A DNA stretch of 64,000 nt from Marasmius tenuissimus (lineage: Eukaryota > Basidiomycota > Agaricomycetes > Agaricales > Marasmiaceae), in the NCBI GenBank assembly GCA_029532415.1, contig JAQOTA010000053.1, forward strand, positions 5,828,001-5,892,000, given 5' to 3'. The notes beneath the pieces are model-generated. The model saw nothing but the letters and a program-made list of their open reading frames with translations, ran no database searches and was not told where the DNA came from. Position 1 is the first letter of the stretch; each line of letters starts with the position of its first letter. Of this stretch, positions 58,594-64,000 are shown piece by piece. Both the position numbers and the translations under genes were made by a program.

Positions 58594-59293
58594 ATGCAAT
58601 ACGCTCTTATTGCTACCGTTTTCGCAGCTGTTGCTGGTTTGGCCACTGCCCAATTCCCTGGTGCGTATCGTTTTACGATGCTGCTGTCTGAATACATGCC
58701 AACTTGACTGCCGCTCTCCTTTCGATAATCCATCGCAATCATCACCATCATGGATAATTTAATTCGATAGGCTGCGCTGCCGAATGCATAACCAACGCCG
58801 ACACTGGCTCCTGCGGCTCTGACAACAAGTGTCTATGCGCGAGCGAAGCCTTCATCAAATCGACTGGAGATTGTTTCATTGCAAAGTGTCAAGGAGACGA
58901 CCAACAGAACGCGTTCAAGTTTTCGCAGGAGCTGTGCCGTCAAGCTGTGAGTGAAGCCCCTCGACCTTTGTCCTCTTCCTTGGCTTGCTCGATCAGTTTG
59001 CTGACCGCCCCGTGTTGGTTCATACATAGGGTATCACCTCCTCGTCCGACTTTGGCACCGCTACCCAACAACAGTCGCAGACGCAGACGCACTCCCACGA
59101 TCAGTCGCCCACCACTTCGGCAGAAGGAGTTCAGTCGTACGTCCCTCTATACCATTCCACTGGCTGTCATATTTCTGATGTCGCTTTTACCTTCCCCCTC
59201 AGAACCGGCAACGAAAACAATGGCGCTTTCTCGCTCTCCTCTAGTACTGGCCTCGTACTTCTAAGTACTGGATTGCTTGCCCTCTCACTCTGA
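58594..59293 (+). CDS. CFEM-domain GPI-anchored cell-surface protein
   Basis: 146 residues in four exons (58594-58660, 58771-58946, 59030-59136, 59203-59293; 441 nt in frame). A signal peptide (MQYALIATVFAAVAGLATA) precedes a CFEM domain with exactly eight cysteines (GCAAECI, GSCGS, KCLCAS, GDCFIAKC, ELCRQA), the fungal-specific fold that can bind haem or serve in adhesion. A Gln/Thr/Ser-rich stalk (QQQSQTQTHSHDQSP) follows, and a C-terminal hydrophobic tail (STGLVLLSTGLLALSL) is expected to be exchanged for a GPI anchor near NNGAFS. It is probably located in the plasma membrane or wall. The Asp that ligates haem in Csa2-type CFEM was not assigned with confidence. Confidence 0.9.
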
Positions 59294-62200
59294 GCGGCTT
59301 AAAAACTTTACCTTACTTATACCCGATATCTATACCACACGCCCTTTCGCACTTTCAGGGCTGTTCAGTGTTTCTTGTTGACCTTCGCGTTTCGTATTCC
59401 CTCGTCTCTTGGGGTTTGGTGTTCCGTTACTGTATCGATATCCCGGCTTGTCAATACTATCACCCCTACCACTCAATGCATTCCTTGCGTCTCGAAGACG
59501 CCCTCACATATTCTCATGTGTCTAACTTGTAGCGGGTTGGCGAAAGAAAGCCCCCGGGAAGGAGTAGCTTGTAAATAGCTCTTCCCGTACCCCATAGATG
59601 CCTTTGAGAGACGAGTGTCGAACGTTGAACGTTAAATAGAGGACATCCGGTCCCGACTCTTACCCTTATTTGCTGACATTCATCACACTCCTGAGGTGCT
59701 TACTTTCGGCGTGAAATTCGGTCCCGCTTCGACTTTCGATATTCTCCCCCCCATGCAAGTTCGTCAAGACGCCGGCTACTTATGTATGTTCTCTATTGAA
59801 TACAGGGACATTGAGTAGTTCAAATTAGAACTGAATGAGACGCCTCCGAGTTATGCGCGACAGTTCTGACTAGGAAGTTCAAGTCGAGGGCGAAGGGCTG
59901 GCTGAGGTTGGATGTTATTTCATATGTTCAGATCTCCATTTTTGTCGGAGACGATAGCGGCTCCCAGGGTAGTACTTTCGCAAGAACAAATTTAGAAGAG
60001 ACCCGGATCCAAGCAGGTAGGCAGGGAGAGTTGGGAGATAGAGTTCAGGAATGTTATGTCCCGGATATTCATCGATATCCATTCTTCAGACATGCATAAC
60101 GAGAGCCGAGCGTATGTGTCATGGTATGTTATGCATGCGATCTGTGCAAGAGTTGCATAGGCCGGGCGTTTTCTGCACAATTTACGCAACTCGTACACTG
60201 GAACAACCTGAATGAGCTCTGGTATTGGTCGCACGGGCCGACGCATACTGTCGGAAGGAATGGTACTCGAAAGCTTGCAAAGGCTTGGTAGAGACCGAGG
60301 TGAATGTATCCCAAATCCCAAATCATCGAGTGAGATCTAGGGCCTTCCTCTTGTTCTTCACGGTCGATTGCCTAACAAAGGCGGACACGCCCAACACGAG
60401 AGCATGGTACGAGAGAAACCTGAGCCCAAAGTGCGCTGACATTCACAGCAAGTCAACGAAAGAGAACTGTTTACCAAGCGTTCCCGAATGACTTGCAATC
60501 TGAGGACCCACTATCAGAGATAAACTTGGGAAAGTGAGAGTAGATAGTACCAGTCTACCGGAAGAGCGTTGGGAACGTCTCCTATGCGGGTCTATCTGTC
60601 ATGAAACGAATCCCTGTCGTTCTAGATTGTGGAAAAACTCCTACTGCCTGGATTATGATTTCCGGTATCTTGAATGGACTTTGGTTGAACTCAGCACTCC
60701 AGATGGGGCTGAAGTCGCGGCGTCCTAGTTCTTCTACACATGTTTGGGGGTTGTGGTATCGTTAATGGTCCGTGGCCACTTAGTTACAGGGCTAGACTGC
60801 TACGAAGGCGGCCCGCAGCCAGGCAACGGCAAGGAAGATTGGATTCCAATTGGGTCGACTGGGCTGAAGCCAAGTTCTTGAGACCCGATTTGATGAATAT
60901 GAGCCCAATTTGGTGCCTTCGAAGGACGAAGGTAAGACTGAGTGCCTTTGACTATGTTGTGGTGAGTACCTAGGAGCGGTTTGGGATAAAAAGTTGTGTG
61001 CCTCCCTTTTTTGGCAAGGTAGGACCCAAATTCGGTGACGCGGCTTTTCATCCGAAAACAGTGCGCACAAGCGCTCGTCCTTCTCCTGACACCCACCCAC
61101 CCACTCTCAGTCACCCTGTACCCCGGGCGCTCTATCTATTGTGCTTCAGCAACCTGGAAGTGCTGCAATTTCTACCAAAACCGATCTTGACACCCGACTT
61201 CACGGCCTTTTTTTTCACCTGCGCCGTTCCTGGCTATAATCTTCCGACTCGCAACATGTTAAATCTGAACTTGCAGGGCAGGGCTCTGGACGGCCTCGAG
61301 TTTCGCCCAACTAGAAGACTGTTTGGTAAGCTCACCGAGGTTGAATGAATTACATTCTTCATCCTTACTGAAATTAGATCATAGTTGCTGGATCTTTGGG
61401 AAACCGGCCGCAAGACATTACATTTGAGGACTTGAACAAGCAAATGGTAGAATCTCCACACCGTCTTCTCCTTGCACCTTGTATTACTATGGCGTCCGTT
61501 TACGGATATATGAAAAAGTACAGTCGTCAAGGCGAAGTCGGCCTGCAAGAGGGAAGACTACGTATGAAGATGGTGTTATCCACCCGTCCCAATTCTCAAT
61601 CGTGCTGAAAGATTTATCCACCATACAACTTCTGATCAGCCGGAGTACGGAGGGTACTTGTGTGTCCCAGGAATGTCGCGGGATATCGTAACTGGCCAGA
61701 CATTGGTGCGGTATGATCAAATGTCGCTCCCGCCATTTTCCAGATCTTGGTGACTGCGCCTGAGAAGGGACGAGAGTCGCGCTCTTGGGTATGCGTTTAG
61801 GATACAATGTAAGTGTATTTGACGCTATGGTTTTGCCTCAGGCATGACTCGTGCATATTGCCTCGAGTAGTGTGTGTTGGCCGGACAGGATGGTCGACTG
61901 TTGTTCAAGTCGAGTTCTCCTGGAAATCGCCTTATCTCATGCCTTCGAAGATACTACTGGCGCTGGAAGAGAAAGTAGGCGGATCATTGGTGTTCGTACT
62001 CTTCGGTCGGCGTTAGTCTCCCGGCAACAGACTCCACGCAAGTACACTCTAGTTCTCCCACGCCACCAAATATTCAGTCTGACGTTCCACTCGCCAATGT
62101 ATCGAGAAATACCACGCCCTTAGTCAGGAAGAGGTGGTTGACACTGCGCACCGTCACAGCTTCAGTACCCACAACTCTGTAGTCCGAGAGACGTATAACG

Positions 62201-62473
62201 AGCACATGATGCTAATGGCCTTGCATTGTGATTTTTTATATCAGTGCCGTACTGCAACCAAATTGTTCGAGATTCGACCCCAGATGAACAACGTATACAC
62301 GTATATTTGACAATTATGGAGAGTATTAGCGAAGGATGAGGATTGAAAAGTACTATGGAGTTGAGTATCAAATAAATAGAACTAAAGGCGCAAAAAGAGA
62401 GAGAGAGATTCAAGGAATAACTAAAGGATAAGGATCGTGTGGTTGATTAGTGTCCGATGAGTGGATGAACCGA
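59294..62473. other. no supported gene
   Basis: About 3.2 kb without a supported gene. Short frames on both strands (for example 59992-60321 -, 60800-61114 -, 61487-61807 -) have no domain features. An (AG)n microsatellite occurs at about 62396-62407, in the 3' flank of the EthD gene. Confidence 0.35.
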
Positions 62474-63577
62474 TTACTTGGGTATCTCAAAGGAGACGAC
62501 ATCGACAGGGATAACCTGGAATCCTGCAGCCGTATTGACAAAGTTGGGAGCATCTTGCTGCATGAGGCTGACAAATTGGGAGTTCTTGGAGGTCTGAATA
62601 GATGAGTTGATGAGCATGCCAGTTCGGATTCCGTGCGAAAGCAATGACTTACATCGAGGAGGTATTGGAAGTTGGGACCGGCGACTTGAGCAACTGCGTC
62701 CCATCCGCTGAAAGGAGTGAAGGGATTGGAAACCGTCGATTCAGTAGAGCTGATGGTGAGCTGCGCGCGAGGCAAACAGATTTAGTTCTAGAGAAACTCA
62801 GAAAATAGCCCGATCCACCAAGATATCCTACCTGTTCGTACTTAGTAAGATCCTTTCCGACACCGGAGCTGATCAGAGTGTTGATCTTAGCCGGGTTCAT
62901 GTTGCGGAAGTAGGTGGTGAAGTCGGCGTAGCTCATGCCGTTCTTGTGGGTGAAGTCAACGAGTGCTCGCTTAGTGTCGGTACGAATGACTTTGTATGCC
63001 GGGGGGTTGGGCTCCTTGTCGATGGAATTAGCGATATCGAAAGCGCCATAGACAGCAGAAGTCATGTCGGAGAAAATAAAGCTATCGGGGAGGACGATGT
63101 CGTTGTACTCGTCATTGGAGAAGCACTATCGAGGTGATCGGTCAGTAGAGTTCATCAAAAAGCGTCAGTTCCGACTGACTTCCAAAACCTTGTCCATAGT
63201 GGCTGCTTCGGCGATCATGATACCGTCGAAGTCGGGTACGTTGTAACCCTCGCTGGCGAACTTTTGCTTCCACTCCTGGTTCACGTGGAGCTGCAGGGGA
63301 GAGCTGCGTGAGAAGCCCGTGTCGAAGGAGAGGGAGAGTTACCGACCTGTTCGTACTTTAGCATGTTGCGCTTAACGGCAGCAGTGTTCAGGAAGAGATC
63401 GGTGTGAGGAAGACGCCAGTGGTCAGAGAACTCCTGAAAGGTCATGTTAGAGTTCTTTCTGAACCACATCATCATCCTAACACGGCCAGACACAACATCG
63501 CGTTCTACGACAGCGGGAATGACACTCGCAGCGGCGACTGCAATGAGAGTGAGAAAGAAAATGATAGTAGAGCGCAT
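62474..63577 (-). CDS. secreted two-domain EthD-family protein
   Basis: 287 residues in five exons (63577-63347, 63290-63180, 63125-62832, 62760-62653, 62593-62474). Every exon is a multiple of three, so all introns are phase 0. A signal peptide-like start (MRSTIIFFLTLIAVAAASVI) is followed by two ferredoxin-like EthD/dimeric alpha-beta barrel repeats. The first has MMMWFRKNSNMTFQEFSDHW...RNMLKYEQ. The second has VIRTDTKRALVDFTHKNGMS and FTTYFRN...DLTKYEQ. Both repeats are followed by an intron right after KYEQ. EthD proteins accompany cytochrome P450 ether degradation in bacteria, whereas fungal members are of unknown role. Secretion is inferred from the leader. Confidence 0.85.
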
Positions 63578-64000
63578 TGTGAAGGAAAGTCGAAGGTCTG
63601 AAACAGAAAGTGAGAAAGACCGAAGGAACAGAAGCCTGTTTGACGAGGGAGATGGTGTATCTCTCTTTATATGCCCTCGCAGGGGGACCCACGGACGTCC
63701 CCAGAGTGATCCTCGCCCTCGGATGATACGGGTAATTCAAGACGAACACTCTGGCTCTGGTTGCGATGCTGCAATCATTCGACGTTGAACTCTGACATGG
63801 TTTCCTATTTCTCGCCTTTTCCATTATTCTAAAACGGAGCCGTCGCGAAAGATCGATATCATGCCCAGTCCGGGCTGCATCACTCACAAAAGCGGTAAGT
63901 AGGACCATTCGAGAAAGTCATCAGCAAAGCTTGAATAGGCTTATGAAACCGGAAGGATGAAAGCGTTGAACTCTCGTCATAAAGGCACAGGATATGTGCC
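63578..64000. other. EthD promoter and window edge
   Basis: A TATA-like ATATAAAG on the - strand (63663-63670) lies about 90 bp upstream of the EthD start. The rest, to the edge of the window, shows no gene. Confidence 0.4.

Noticed and set aside
1..64000. CRISPR arrays, bacterial operons or rRNA genes
   Set aside because: No regularly spaced direct repeats, Shine-Dalgarno-led gene chains or rRNA sequence were seen. Intron structure is fungal.

Overview
The window looks like nuclear DNA of a mushroom-forming basidiomycete (Agaricomycetes). Genes carry many short introns (about 50-75 nt, GT-AG). Families typical of that class are present: a KDZ transposon, STAND/NACHT (NLR-like) sequence, F-box-like genes, a CFEM/GPI protein, an EthD protein, and a tRNA-Tyr with a short anticodon-loop intron. 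No organellar or bacterial operon features are seen.

Layout. 1-29 kb is gene-poor host sequence. It holds a bZIP factor (1607-2571, -), tRNA-Tyr (9740-9828, +), an F-box-like gene (about 12968-14576, -), a small hydrophilic protein gene broken by a one-base frameshift (16916-17562, +), a multi-pass membrane protein with a long disordered tail (20781-22720, -), a nitrilase-family gene in eight exons (24790-26234, +), and decayed fragments. 29-53.6 kb is a mobile-element stack inside one NLR-type pseudogene on the - strand. Its C-terminus is at 29014-29273 and its N-terminal NACHT part at 53161-53626. Between them lie a 12.85-kb KDZ DNA transposon (29274-42122; 247-bp terminal inverted repeats, 7-8-bp target duplication), a 9.17-kb Copia retrotransposon (42211-51381; 518-bp LTRs), a TA-flanked mariner-like non-autonomous element (51560-52572) that itself holds a hAT-like non-autonomous element (51795-52409, 8-bp duplication), and a small inverted-repeat element (52968-53160). 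At the KDZ and Copia junctions the NLR reading frame resumes once one target-duplication copy is discounted.

The KDZ element carries its transposase (38167-41751, -), a 665-residue accessory protein gene (29935-32210, -), a protein with an RNase H1 N-terminal-like hybrid-binding domain (32858-33667, +), and several unrecognised genes (34144-38001). I found no TET/JBP dioxygenase in it. The Copia gag-pol lies in one frame over 7.1 kb, broken by three in-frame stops, and its primer site matches the anticodon arm of initiator tRNA-Met. Several lesions in both elements are C-to-T (or G-to-A) changes, many at CpG, which suggests cytosine methylation of transposons.

54.4-64 kb returns to ordinary genes: PBDC1/Ypl225w (54400-55763, +), a CFEM-GPI protein (58594-59293, +) and a secreted two-domain EthD protein (62474-63577, -). 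Gene models were spliced by eye. Models for the nitrilase, PBDC1, CFEM, EthD, bZIP, KDZ accessory and RNase H1-N-like genes close in frame with canonical sites (one GC-AG exception). Others are approximate.
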